Source: Alphaproteobacteria bacterium (GTDB lineage Bacteria > Pseudomonadota > Alphaproteobacteria > CAAGCB01 > CAG-977). From it: a DNA stretch of 44,467 bases. A program made the position numbers and the translations under genes. Shown here in pieces: positions 19,200-28,006 of the stretch; positions within the stretch are counted from its first letter, which is position 1; each line of letters opens with the position of its first letter. The notes under the pieces were generated by a model. The model searched no databases. It was not told where the DNA came from and saw only the letters and a program-made list of their open reading frames with translations. The DNA lies in assembly GCA_024413465.1 (NCBI GenBank), contig JAKSVU010000014.1, positions 1-44,467 of the forward strand. The letters are read 5' to 3'.

Positions 19200-20252
19200 C
19201 TATTCCTCATCTTCCCAAGGCAAATTAATTGCACAGATTTCAGTAATTTCTGGAGTGGTACAATAATTTATATATTTTGAAATTTTAATGATAGACTGAT
19301 TATATAATGATTTTTTAATAATTCTGTAGTTTTCACTTGTTGTGTAAAATGTTTTGTTACATAATTCAAAAGAGACGTATCCGGTTCCTTGTTTCTCTGC
19401 ATGTGTATCCGTTATATCAAAGTTTCGGTGATATTTTTCATTAAAGATTTTTATAACATATTTATTTGTTTTTTTATAAGAAGCAAGTTTGGATGGTAAA
19501 ATACATCCAAAAGTATAAAATTCGTCTCTACGTATTATTTTGTCAGATTTGTCAGAACCTTTCATTGTAAAATCATCCCAATCTGACAAAGCTTCAGACA
19601 AATTATTTTCTTGTAATATCTTGTAAGCGTCGTCTTTTTTTTGATCATAGAACTTTTGTAAAAATCTAATGAATGAATTATCGCACTGACTTAGCCAATA
19701 ATTTGTATCACGCATACTAGGACGCATTCCTATCCCATAGTAAGACATTTCTGCTAATCGACATTGCGCGTCTTTTTGAGGATTTTTTTTATTATGTGCA
19801 GATTTTCGTAGCCATTTTAAAGCTTTTTCATAATTTGGATGGGTTCCTAAACCATAATAATTCATTAAGCCAAGAGAATATTCACCAATAGAATTTTTTT
19901 TAGATGCGGAGAATGTATAAAGATCTAATGCTTCAGGGTACAAACCTCGCATTAAGTATATTTTTGCGAGCTCATTTTTACATGATAAATCCTTTTCAAT
20001 ATCAGCGCATCGTTTATACCACAGAATTCCACTGGCTTCATTTACAGGAATGTTGTATCTGCCATTAACATAACTAAATCCTAAAAGTTTACAGGCATCT
20101 GTATTGCTATTATCACAAAGTGTTGATAGATGCCTAATTGCTTCAATAGTTTTCCCCTCATATAACATCTTTTCCGCATTTGAAAAACCCGAATCTGTAT
20201 CACAAAATGCGATTTTTGGTAAAAGAGTAAATATTAAGAGAAATAAAAACAC
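19200..20252 (-). CDS. Exported Sel1-like repeat protein
   Basis: This 350-residue protein has a signal peptide (cleavage near AFC). Sel1/TPR-like helical repeats cover about residues 25-190, seen in LLGFSYVNGRY, LGLMNYYGLGTHPNYEKALKWL and LAEMSYYGIGMRPS. The C-terminal 150 residues are unlike Sel1 and contain several Cys. The start is a GTG overlapping the mtnN TAG in TAGTG, implying coupling. Sel1 proteins usually act as binding scaffolds; the partner may be the Cys-rich protein encoded next, which is inference. Confidence 0.75.
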   Translation of the reverse strand: MFLFLLIFTLLPKIAFCDTDSGFSNAEKMLYEGKTIEAIRHLSTLCDNSNTDACKLLGFSYVNGRYNIPVNEASGILWYKRCADIEKDLSCKNELAKIYLMRGLYPEALDLYTFSASKKNSIGEYSLGLMNYYGLGTHPNYEKALKWLRKSAHNKKNPQKDAQCRLAEMSYYGIGMRPSMRDTNYWLSQCDNSFIRFLQKFYDQKKDDAYKILQENNLSEALSDWDDFTMKGSDKSDKIIRRDEFYTFGCILPSKLASYKKTNKYVIKIFNEKYHRNFDITDTHAEKQGTGYVSFELCNKTFYTTSENYRIIKKSLYNQSIIKISKYINYCTTPEITEICAINLPWEDEE

Positions 20253-20938
20253 TAGGCTAATTTATTCAATAAATGGATTAATTCTTTTGCAGCACATTCA
20301 CACGCTTTTGGACAATTTTTTTCAAAGTCATGTTCTGTATCAGTACGGGAATCAGAAAATGAACGAATAACAGTAACAGGAATATCGTACATCGTTGCAA
20401 TTTGTGCAATTGGGGCACTTTCCATATCAATTGCAATAGCTCCACATTTTTGTTCGAGCATTACTTTTATTTCTTCATCAGCAAATTGATCAAGTGTAGC
20501 GATGATGCCTGTTAACTTGTCAGAATCTAATCTGTCCATGATATATCCTGTTGATGAAAATCCTGGTTTTCCTTGGAAAAATGGAACCGTAGAATCAACA
20601 AGAGCAACGTTTTTATATGGACCGAAATTAAAATCTCCATGAATTACTTTCGAGGCAACAAGTACGTCAAATACTTTTAAATTGTCAGCAATTGCCCCAG
20701 CAACGCCACAAACAAAAATGTGTTGAGGTTCGTATGTCATGATAATTTTTTGTGCTTTTGCAGCAGCCATTGTTTTACCAATACCACAACGAGCCAAAAT
20801 AAGGTCATAACTAGGTAAATGAAAAATTTTTTCTTCTAAATTTTCGTGATCGGTATATTCTCCAAGTATTCCTAATTCTCGTTCTACACTTTCGAATTCA
20901 ATAGGCATTGGGCATAAAACGGCGACAATTTTCTTCAT
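20252..20938 (-). CDS. mtnN: 5'-methylthioadenosine/S-adenosylhomocysteine nucleosidase
   Basis: The enzyme hydrolyses adenine from SAM by-products (MTA, SAH) in the activated methyl cycle and methionine salvage. It has 228 residues. The phosphorylase/nucleosidase fold is shown by CGVAGAI, the MTAN-typical IHGDFNFGP region, AIDMESAPIAQIA (substrate-binding Met-Glu) and RSFSDSRTD with the catalytic Asp. It may be more divergent than the usual MtnN, so a related 6-oxo-purine or futalosine nucleosidase cannot be fully excluded. It heads the run with two exported orphans. Confidence 0.75.
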   Translation of the reverse strand: MKKIVAVLCPMPIEFESVERELGILGEYTDHENLEEKIFHLPSYDLILARCGIGKTMAAAKAQKIIMTYEPQHIFVCGVAGAIADNLKVFDVLVASKVIHGDFNFGPYKNVALVDSTVPFFQGKPGFSSTGYIMDRLDSDKLTGIIATLDQFADEEIKVMLEQKCGAIAIDMESAPIAQIATMYDIPVTVIRSFSDSRTDTEHDFEKNCPKACECAAKELIHLLNKLA

Positions 20939-21056
20939 GTTTTACTCCGTAAGTTGTTTGTTGAAAAAAAAGTTTAATCAATAGGGGGTGTTTTGTAAAG
21001 TATTTTTAAAGTAATTACGGATATGATGAAAACAATTTTGAACAAGGAGTTATTAC

Positions 21057-21491
21057 ATGAATAAGTGGGATAAACGTTTTTTTGAATTAGCAAAATTAGT
21101 ATCAAGTTGGTCAAAGGATCCTTCTAGTCAAGTTGGGGCTGTCGTTGTTGATGATAAACGTCGAATTGTTTCGGTTGGTTTTAATGGTTTTCCAATGGGG
21201 GTGGAGGATTCTTCGGAAAGATTAAATGTTCGTGAAGTTAAGTACGAACTAATAGTTCACGCTGAAGCAAATGCAATTTTAACAGCTCCTCGTTCTGTTG
21301 TTGGATGTTCAATTTATGTTTATCCATATTTGCCTTGTTCTAGATGTGCTGGAGCGATTATTCAATCTGGAATAAAACGAGTTGTAGTAGAAAATAGACC
21401 AATCCCAGATAGGTGGCTCGAAAATTTTAATTTGGCTAAGACAATACTGAATGAGGCTGGTGTTCAGGTCGAAATTCTAGATATTGATTGA
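21057..21491 (+). CDS. dCMP/cytidine deaminase-family zinc enzyme
   Basis: This 144-residue protein has the complete cytidine deaminase zinc site: HAE (His68, catalytic Glu70) and PCSRC (Cys94, Cys97). The N-terminal FxxLAxLVSSWSKDPSSQVGAVVV fits the dCMP deaminase (ComEB) branch, which makes dUMP for thymidylate synthesis. Assignment to dCMP rather than another nucleotide is by family resemblance. AAGGAG precedes the ATG. It is convergent with infA and shares its terminator. Confidence 0.8.
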   Translation: MNKWDKRFFELAKLVSSWSKDPSSQVGAVVVDDKRRIVSVGFNGFPMGVEDSSERLNVREVKYELIVHAEANAILTAPRSVVGCSIYVYPYLPCSRCAGAIIQSGIKRVVVENRPIPDRWLENFNLAKTILNEAGVQVEILDID

Positions 21492-21494
21492 AAT

Positions 21495-21528
21495 AAAAAA
21501 AGCCTTTCGAAGAGAAAGGCTTTTTTTT
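21495..21528. terminator. Bidirectional terminator, deaminase/infA
   Basis: AGCCTTTC pairs with GAAAGGCT around the loop GAAGA, flanked by runs of A on one side and T on the other, so it reads as a strong intrinsic terminator on both strands. It overlaps the last bases of infA. Confidence 0.9.
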
Positions 21529-21778
21529 ATTCTTGATCTTGTGTTTCTGCAGAAGTTGGAGATTTATGTCGAAAAGTAATACGTCCTTTTGTTAAGTCGT
21601 AAGGTGTCATTTCGATATCAACTTTATCACCAACCATCACGCGAATGCGGAATTTACGCATTTTTCCAGCTGTGTGTGCTAAAATTTCATGGTCATTTTC
21701 CAGTTTTACACGAAACATTGCATTTGGTAACTTTTCAATAACCGTGCCACTAAATTCCAATAATTCTTCTTTTGCCAT
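21527..21778 (-). CDS. infA: Translation initiation factor IF-1
   Basis: IF-1 binds the ribosomal A site during initiation. It is an 83-residue S1/OB-fold protein with the standard pattern: [32 protein letters not shown], then [31 protein letters not shown] and TFRH. An acidic tail of about ten residues extends beyond the usual end. It lies 11 bases after the TerB-like gene on the same strand. Confidence 0.95.
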   Translation of the reverse strand: MAKEELLEFSGTVIEKLPNAMFRVKLENDHEILAHTAGKMRKFRIRVMVGDKVDIEMTPYDLTKGRITFRHKSPTSAETQDQE

Positions 21779-21789
21779 AAGTTTTTTCC

Positions 21790-22257
21790 TTAAAAATCGT
21801 AATCGTCTAATTCTTGTTCAGACATGTCACCAGGTTGGTAATCAGAAAAGATTTCAGATCCTTCTTCTTCCCATTCAATTCCTCGAATAACCCAATTCGA
21901 AATTTGTTCCATCTTTTCCAAAGGAATGTTCAAAGCCATTCCAACTTTAGAGATGAATAAAATTTCAGGATCGGATAAATCTCCATCTTCGTAACCTAAG
22001 TAGAACATTTCACGAATAAGTACGAGGGCAAAACCACGATCTGTAATCGTTTTTGCTAAAGCTATAGCTTCAGCTTCAGAACGAGGACGAATAGCTTCTT
22101 TAGCTTCATCTTTACTTAAGTTATACAATTTAGCTAAATCTACAAAAAACTGCTTTTCATTCCCGTCAAAATTTCCATCGACACGAGCTAAGTGTGCAAT
22201 GGTCCCTAAGAATGCAATGCGTTGTTCTAGTTCAGCATCTTCATAAAATTCCATCAT
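21790..22257 (-). CDS. TerB-like helical domain protein
   Basis: This 155-residue acidic protein resembles the TerB/DjlA-like all-helical fold: [28 protein letters not shown] is the typical first half, followed by [24 protein letters not shown]. TerB domains occur in metal-stress and membrane-associated scaffolds, but no tellurite genes are nearby, so no resistance role is inferred. I use the ATG at 22,257, preceded by GGAG nine bases upstream; an in-frame TTG at 22,272 overlaps that site. It is directly upstream of infA. Confidence 0.65.
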   Translation of the reverse strand: MMEFYEDAELEQRIAFLGTIAHLARVDGNFDGNEKQFFVDLAKLYNLSKDEAKEAIRPRSEAEAIALAKTITDRGFALVLIREMFYLGYEDGDLSDPEILFISKVGMALNIPLEKMEQISNWVIRGIEWEEEGSEIFSDYQPGDMSEQELDDYDF

Positions 22258-22323
22258 TGATGTTTGCTCCAAACTTCTAATATATTGACATATATACCTG
22301 ATTTTTCCAAAAATACAAGGATA

Positions 22324-23319
22324 TTATTTCCATTCAACAATAGCATTTTTAGTTAACTTGTCCATTTTTTCCATATTTAAGCTATCAAGAATAGAAACAA
22401 TAGAATTTGTATGTTCTGAAATTTTGTGGGCAAGTATTTTTGTTTTTCGGTATTCTTCTTCATTTCGAGGTTTTTCAATTTGATTTTCAAAAACAAGACC
22501 GGATAATTGAATTGGTGTTTCACTTTGTTCGTTTTTTAATAAATTGAAACCATAATCTAACAATCTGAATATATGTCTGTCTCTTTCGCGAACTGAATTT
22601 CTACCCATAATTACGCCAATTAAACGTTTGTTGTTTCTTACTGCTGATCCAACGACGTGATATCCAGAAGCATCAACGTATCCGGTCTTTAAACCATCTC
22701 CTCCTCTGTAAAAACGGGCAACTAGATTGTGATTTCCATAATATCTTTTCCCAAAGCGAAATCCACGAATGGAAAACATTTTATAGTATTGTGGAAAATG
22801 TTTTATGATAGCTGATGAGAGAATAGCCATATCTCTCGCGGTAGAAACTTGATCTTTATTGTGTAATCCAGATGCATTTTTAAAAGTCGTATCTTTCATT
22901 CCTAAATCTCGAGCAACTGTTGTCATTTTTTCTGCAAATTGAGATTCTGTTCCTCCTAAAGCTTCAGCGATGACAACTGCAGCATCATTTGCGGAACGTG
23001 AAATAAGTGAAAAAATAACATTTTCAACTGAAATTTGAGAGCCAGCTTTTAGTCCCATTCGAGATTTTGGCATTTTTGATGCTTTTAGTGAAACAGGAAG
23101 AAGTTGATCCATTGTAATTTCTTTTTTTTCCAAAGCATCAAAAGTCATGTAGAGAGTCATCATTTTTGTTAAAGATGCAGGATAGCGTGATAAAGTTGCA
23201 TTTTCTGATTGCAAAACCTTTCCTGTTTCGAATTCAATTAAAAAAGAAGATTGACGACTTTGAGCAAAAGCAGTGGAGGATATAATTAAAAAAAATAAAA
23301 AAAATCGAAAAATTATCAC
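22324..23319 (-). CDS. dacA: D-alanyl-D-alanine carboxypeptidase (S11, PBP5/6 type)
   Basis: This periplasmic enzyme trims the terminal D-Ala from peptidoglycan pentapeptides. The 331 residues start with a signal peptide (cleavage near AFA-Q, about residue 20). The catalytic triad motifs are SLTK (Ser49-Lys52), SAN (109-111) and KTG (211-213). The usual C-terminal PBP5 beta domain and amphipathic anchor are short or absent. The start is GTG, as no suitable ATG exists in frame. It is divergent from clpS-clpA, an arrangement reported in other alphaproteobacteria. Confidence 0.9.
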   Translation of the reverse strand: MIIFRFFLFFLIISSTAFAQSRQSSFLIEFETGKVLQSENATLSRYPASLTKMMTLYMTFDALEKKEITMDQLLPVSLKASKMPKSRMGLKAGSQISVENVIFSLISRSANDAAVVIAEALGGTESQFAEKMTTVARDLGMKDTTFKNASGLHNKDQVSTARDMAILSSAIIKHFPQYYKMFSIRGFRFGKRYYGNHNLVARFYRGGDGLKTGYVDASGYHVVGSAVRNNKRLIGVIMGRNSVRERDRHIFRLLDYGFNLLKNEQSETPIQLSGLVFENQIEKPRNEEEYRKTKILAHKISEHTNSIVSILDSLNMEKMDKLTKNAIVEWK

Positions 23320-23390
23320 GCGATTTTATACTCTTTTAAACATTTTATGATTTAAATTATACTTGGCTTATCATAGATGAAAGGGGTAAT

Positions 23391-23714
23391 ATGTCAAGGG
23401 TTTCAAAAAAAACAACTCAAACATTAGATCAAGAACAGGTTAATGTTAAAACAAGAGCTAAAACACCATCAATGTATAAAGTGGTGATACTAAATGATGA
23501 TTTTACCCCAATGGATTTCGTTGTTTCTGTCCTGATCAGTCTGTTTAATAAGGGAGAAGTGGAAGCAAAGGAATTAATGTTGAAAATTCATCGACAGGGA
23601 TCTGCTGTTGCTGGAGTTTATACTTTTGAAATAGCTGAAACAAAAGCTGCAATGTTGATGGAATTATCTAAAAGATCGCAACATCCCTTGCGTTGTCGTG
23701 TAGAAAAGGAATAA
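23391..23714 (+). CDS. clpS: ATP-dependent Clp protease adaptor ClpS
   Basis: ClpS delivers N-degron substrates to ClpAP. It has 107 residues with a flexible N-terminus and the ClpS core: YKVVILNDDFTPMDFVV (substrate-pocket Asn-Asp-Asp), then MLKIHRQGSAVAGVY and ETKAAMLMELSKRSQHPLRC. A GGGG stretch precedes the ATG. It is followed five bases later by clpA, the expected partner. Confidence 0.95.
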   Translation: MSRVSKKTTQTLDQEQVNVKTRAKTPSMYKVVILNDDFTPMDFVVSVLISLFNKGEVEAKELMLKIHRQGSAVAGVYTFEIAETKAAMLMELSKRSQHPLRCRVEKE

Positions 23715-23719
23715 AAGAA

Positions 23720-25981
23720 ATGTTATCTCCCAACCTGGAACAAACCTTGCAACAATCTTTGATGTATGCAAGCGAATGTCATCATGAATTTGCAACCTTG
23801 GAACATTTGTTAGTAGCAATGTTAAATGATGATGACGTGGTTGAATGTTTGAAAAAAAATAAAATAAAAGTCGCAGATTTACAACAAGAAGTTTTGATTT
23901 ATATCAAAAATAACTTAACTTCTATTGTGTCAAGCTGTAGTAAAGAACCTCGACCTACAGTTGCTTTTCAACGGGTTTTGCAAAGAGCTGCTATTCAAGT
24001 TCAAGCCAGTGGAAGAGAGTTGGTTACATCATTAAATTTATTGATAGCTTTGTTTGCAGAAACAGAATCATATGCTGTTTATTACCTTCAGAAGTATAAT
24101 ATCGATAAGATGATGGTGATGACATATCTAAATTCCATTATGCCTGTTAGTGGTGTTGAAGGAAATTGTGAGGAAGATGGGCAGGAAGCAGATCCAATTG
24201 AAGATTATTGCTATAATTTGAATGAGCAAGTTCTTGAACACAAATTTAATCCACTTGTGGGAAGAGAAAAAGAGTTAAATAGAATTATACAAATATTATG
24301 CAGAAAAAATAAAAATAATCCACTGTTGTTGGGAGATGCTGGAGTTGGTAAAACAGCTTTGGCTATAGGCTTAGCAGAAAAAATAGTAAATGGAAAAGTT
24401 CCCGAATATTTAAAGAATATAACAATTTTGCAATTAGATTGTGGAGCGTTGGTTGCAGGAACTCGTTATCGGGGTGATTTTGAAGAACGTTTAAAACAAT
24501 TAATAGACGTTTTGGAACAGAAAAAAGATATAATTTTGTTTGTTGATGAAATTCATACGTTGATGGGAACTGGTGCTGTAAGCGGTGGTGGATTAGATGC
24601 TATGAATTTAATAAAGCCAGCGCTAAGTGCTGGGAGAATCAAATGTATGGGAGCTACAACGTATAAAGAATATCGTAATTATTTGGAAAAAGATCAAGCT
24701 TTTTTAAGACGTTTCCAAAGAGTAGATTTGGAAGAACCTTCATTTGATCAAACAATGAAAATTTTGCAAGGTGTAAAAGATGGATATGAACAACATCATC
24801 ATGTTGTCTATACAACAGATGCTTTAAGGTCTGCGATTGAGTTATCAAATAGATATATGAGTGGCAAAAAACTTCCAGATAAAGCCATTGATTTAATTGA
24901 TGAGGCTGGTGCTGCTTTTTCAATAAAAGGTGATAAAAAGAAAAAAACAATTACTCCAAAAGATATTGAGAAAACGGTTGAAAATCTTGTTAATATTCCA
25001 GTATCGTCAGCAACATCCGATGATAAAAAAGCTCTAATGACTTTGGACCTTGATTTGAAAAAAGTAATTTTCGGACAAAATACGGCAATTGAAAATCTAG
25101 TTTCTTCCATAAAAATGTCAAGAGCTGGATTAAGAGATGAACAGAAACCTATCGGTTGCTACTTGTTTTCAGGACCAACAGGTGTTGGGAAAACAGAGAC
25201 TGCGAAGCAATTGGCAAAATTGTTGAAAGTAGAGTTCTTACGTTTTGATATGTCTGAATACGCAGAAAAACACAGTATTTCAAGATTGATAGGAGCTCCT
25301 CCTGGCTACGTTGGTTTTGATCAGGGGGGATTGTTAACTGATGCGGTAGATCAACATCCATATTCTGTTTTATTACTTGATGAAGTTGAAAAGGCTCATC
25401 CGGATTTGTTCAATATTTTACTTCAAGTTATGGACTATGGTAAAATGACAGATTCAAATGGTAAAAAAATAGATTTTGCAAATGTCATTTTAATTATGAC
25501 TACAAATGCAGGTGCTGCAGATTTACAAAAGCCATCCATGGGTTTTATTCAGAATTTGAAAAATGATTCTGACGTGGAAGCTATAAAAAAATTCTTTGCT
25601 CCGGAATTTAGAAATAGATTAGATGCTGTTATTGCATTTAATCCGTTAGATATAGAGTTGATGAAAAAGGTTTGTGATAAATTTTTAAATCAACTAAGTG
25701 AGCTTTTGCTTAAAAAGAAGGTTGTTTTAGAAGTAGCTCATTCTGCAAAAGATTGGTTGATTAAAAATTCTTTTGATTCTGCAAATGGGGCAAGACCATT
25801 AGCTCGGTTAATAGATCAACAAATTAAAAAAGTTTTGGCTGATGAATTGTTGTTTGGAAAACTTGAAAAAGGTGGAAAAGTAAGAATATTAGCTAAAGAT
25901 AATAAAATTATGGTTGTTAGTAAAACAAAATTAAGTCCAGTTAGAAAAAATGCAGATGAAGAGGAATTAATGTTGTTCTAA
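23720..25981 (+). CDS. clpA: ATP-dependent Clp protease ATPase subunit ClpA
   Basis: ClpA is the AAA+ unfoldase that feeds substrates to ClpP. It has 753 residues from the ATG at 23,720, after a GGA-containing region; a TTG at 23,693 inside clpS is less likely. Domain order is a Clp-N repeat domain (about 1-140), D1 with Walker A GDAGVGKT (about 204) and DEIHTLMG, then D2 with GPTGVGKT (about 484), LLLDEVEKAHPD and a small C-terminal domain with the arginine-rich NGARPLARLI. clpP itself is not in the window. Confidence 0.95.
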   Translation: MLSPNLEQTLQQSLMYASECHHEFATLEHLLVAMLNDDDVVECLKKNKIKVADLQQEVLIYIKNNLTSIVSSCSKEPRPTVAFQRVLQRAAIQVQASGRELVTSLNLLIALFAETESYAVYYLQKYNIDKMMVMTYLNSIMPVSGVEGNCEEDGQEADPIEDYCYNLNEQVLEHKFNPLVGREKELNRIIQILCRKNKNNPLLLGDAGVGKTALAIGLAEKIVNGKVPEYLKNITILQLDCGALVAGTRYRGDFEERLKQLIDVLEQKKDIILFVDEIHTLMGTGAVSGGGLDAMNLIKPALSAGRIKCMGATTYKEYRNYLEKDQAFLRRFQRVDLEEPSFDQTMKILQGVKDGYEQHHHVVYTTDALRSAIELSNRYMSGKKLPDKAIDLIDEAGAAFSIKGDKKKKTITPKDIEKTVENLVNIPVSSATSDDKKALMTLDLDLKKVIFGQNTAIENLVSSIKMSRAGLRDEQKPIGCYLFSGPTGVGKTETAKQLAKLLKVEFLRFDMSEYAEKHSISRLIGAPPGYVGFDQGGLLTDAVDQHPYSVLLLDEVEKAHPDLFNILLQVMDYGKMTDSNGKKIDFANVILIMTTNAGAADLQKPSMGFIQNLKNDSDVEAIKKFFAPEFRNRLDAVIAFNPLDIELMKKVCDKFLNQLSELLLKKKVVLEVAHSAKDWLIKNSFDSANGARPLARLIDQQIKKVLADELLFGKLEKGGKVRILAKDNKIMVVSKTKLSPVRKNADEEELMLF

Positions 25982-25985
25982 TGAA

Positions 25986-26813
25986 ATGGTTATTAAAAGA
26001 TTTCAAAGAAAAATAAATTATACTCCAAAAAAGGTGAAGAAAAAAAACAAGCTGAAATTTTATTTTAGATTGTTTGTGTTTTTATTCGTTCTTTTTAATT
26101 TTATGCAACCGATTTTTTTTAAAAGGTTAATTTTTCCTAGGATATATGGAACTGATTACTTATACCAAGATATTTCTGAAAAAGAATATTTCGAAGATGT
26201 TAATTCTGGCGGTTTTATACTCGAACGAAATGGAAAAAAATATCAACTTGTTCCAAAAGTAAAATATTCTGTAACTGGAAGAGTTGGTATAATGGAACAT
26301 TATGATACGTGGTTCGGAAAGTTTTTTCGAGGTTACTTTCAAGGAGATTACATTAATTTAGCTCCGAGAGATGCACTTATTGTGACTGGGAATATGGCAA
26401 AAAATGATGTTTTTAAAAATTTTAATTTTAAGCATGAAGAAAGAGGTGGATATGTCTTGTGTAAAGGAGTTAAGTACAGAACACATTTTTATTCTGCTTA
26501 CAAAAATGAAGAAGAAGCTCTAAAAAGTGAAGAAAATTATAAAAAGTGTCAGCCTTTCTTAAAAATTGATGAATATAATAATTATCATTTAATTCCAGTA
26601 AATGATGTAATTAACAAAGCCTTAAGTATGTTAAGACATGGTGATGTTGTTTCCCTGTATGGTTTTTTGGTTGATGTTCCAGAAATGAATTTGTCTACAG
26701 GAACTCGAAAAGGGCAAAAACATAATAATTTGATTACGAATGGGATGAATCCTGGGAAATGCTTTATTCTGTACACGGATAAAGTAGTTATAAATAACAT
26801 AGTTTATGAGTAA
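25986..26813 (+). CDS. Unknown membrane-anchored protein after clpA
   Basis: This 275-residue protein begins with a very basic segment (about 1-28) and one hydrophobic anchor (about 29-47, FYFRLFVFLFVLFNF), so it is probably a type II inner-membrane protein with a periplasmic domain. The domain includes YSVTGRVGIMEHYDTWFGKFF and, later, NNYHLIPVNDVINKALSML then GDVVSLYGFLVDV. That last layout reminds me of an uncharacterised proteobacterial family with a HxIP...GDxVxLxGxLV core; this is a memory-based impression. It starts five bases after clpA and may share its transcript. Confidence 0.65.
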   Translation: MVIKRFQRKINYTPKKVKKKNKLKFYFRLFVFLFVLFNFMQPIFFKRLIFPRIYGTDYLYQDISEKEYFEDVNSGGFILERNGKKYQLVPKVKYSVTGRVGIMEHYDTWFGKFFRGYFQGDYINLAPRDALIVTGNMAKNDVFKNFNFKHEERGGYVLCKGVKYRTHFYSAYKNEEEALKSEENYKKCQPFLKIDEYNNYHLIPVNDVINKALSMLRHGDVVSLYGFLVDVPEMNLSTGTRKGQKHNNLITNGMNPGKCFILYTDKVVINNIVYE

Positions 26814-26908
26814 AAAATTAATTTTAATAAAATGTTAATTTTAACTAGTATTTTTTTAGAATAGTTGTATAAGGAAATCCCGATAACTTAGTTAAAGGAG
26901 TTTCTGCT

Positions 26909-27928
26909 GTGCCCCAATATGATGTTACTGCTATCGGTGTTGCTTTCGTTGATGTTGTTGCAAATGTAACAGTTGATTTTTTAGAAAAATATGATTTGAG
27001 TAAAGGTCAAGGAAATGTCTTACCTGTGGCCACTTTAAGAGATATTCGCAGAGAGTTAATGGATTCTCGAGTCATTCCTGGTGGTACGGCGGCAAATTCA
27101 ATGGCAAATTTAGCTTCTTTAGGTGGAAAAGCTGCTTTTATTGGAAAAGCTTGTAAGGATACAATGGGAGAGAGTTTCCAAGATGCTTTTGAAAAACTAG
27201 GCGTGAAAAATTGTGTTCCTTTGGTGGAATTTGACCGTGATGTAGATAAGGCTACGGCTCGTTGTTTGGTTCTTGTTACGCCAGACCATGATAGAACTTT
27301 TGTTTTCAATATGGGGGTTTGTGAGGAATTAGATGAAGCTGATATAGACGTTGAAACAATAAAAAATTCGAAGGTTTTATTTGTTGAAGGTCAAATGTTG
27401 GTTTCTCGTCGTGCTCGCGAGGCTGTTCGTTATGCAATTTCAGTTGCAAAAAAACATTGTGTAAAAGTTGCCTTTAATATGCATGATTTAAACTATCGTG
27501 CAGTTGCTGTTCAAGAGGTTGTTGATATCATTAGAACACAAAGTGATATTTTAATTGGAAATAAGCGTGAGATTTCTGGTGCATTTGAATTAGATCAAGA
27601 CACAGTTTTGGAAGATTTTGTTCAAGTGTTAAATTCAAAACATCAAGTTTTAGCAGTTACGCGTGGATCAAAAGGGGCTTGTATTTTCCATGATGGTGGA
27701 ATAGCAACAATTCCTTCTGAAAATAAATTATCAATTGTCGATTCAACAGGAGCGGGAGATGCTTTTGCTGCGGGATTTTTATTCGGATTGACTCATGATT
27801 TTAGTATAGAAGCTGCTGGTAAAATGGCTGCATTGACAGCTGCTGAAATTATCCAAATTTGGGGTGGTCGACCAGAAAAAAAATTATCAGAAGTTTTTAA
27901 AGATTATATTTCAGAAGCAACACCATAA
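26909..27928 (+). CDS. PfkB-family sugar/nucleoside kinase (adenosine kinase-like)
   Basis: This 339-residue ribokinase-fold enzyme has the PfkB N-terminal signature region GGTAANSMANLASLGGKAAFIGK (from about residue 57, Gly-rich) and the C-terminal anion-hole and catalytic-base motif DSTGAGDAFAAGF (about 275-287). Substrate is not fixed by sequence; its overall pattern is like the alphaproteobacterial proteins annotated as adenosine kinase. The start is GTG, chosen because AAAGGAG stands eight bases before it. It precedes the DprE-like genes with a 78-base gap, so a ribose-related role is plausible but unproven. Confidence 0.8.
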   Translation: MPQYDVTAIGVAFVDVVANVTVDFLEKYDLSKGQGNVLPVATLRDIRRELMDSRVIPGGTAANSMANLASLGGKAAFIGKACKDTMGESFQDAFEKLGVKNCVPLVEFDRDVDKATARCLVLVTPDHDRTFVFNMGVCEELDEADIDVETIKNSKVLFVEGQMLVSRRAREAVRYAISVAKKHCVKVAFNMHDLNYRAVAVQEVVDIIRTQSDILIGNKREISGAFELDQDTVLEDFVQVLNSKHQVLAVTRGSKGACIFHDGGIATIPSENKLSIVDSTGAGDAFAAGFLFGLTHDFSIEAAGKMAALTAAEIIQIWGGRPEKKLSEVFKDYISEATP

Positions 27929-27968
27929 TTTTTTTTATTGACTCACTTTTTATTTATATAAATTACTG

Positions 27969-27974
27969 TATAAT
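27969..27974 (+). promoter_or_regulatory. Candidate -10 box of the DprE-like operon
   Basis: A perfect TATAAT lies 33 bases before the ATG of the oxidase gene. TTGACT at 27,938-27,943 is too far upstream (25 bases) for a normal -35, so only the -10 is offered. Confidence 0.3.
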
Positions 27975-28006
27975 CTCTTAAGTATTTTTGTACAGGAGAT
28001 TGTTGT

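Noticed and set aside
21790-22257. Tellurite-resistance function for the TerB-like protein
   Set aside because: No other ter genes nearby and the fold occurs in many unrelated contexts.
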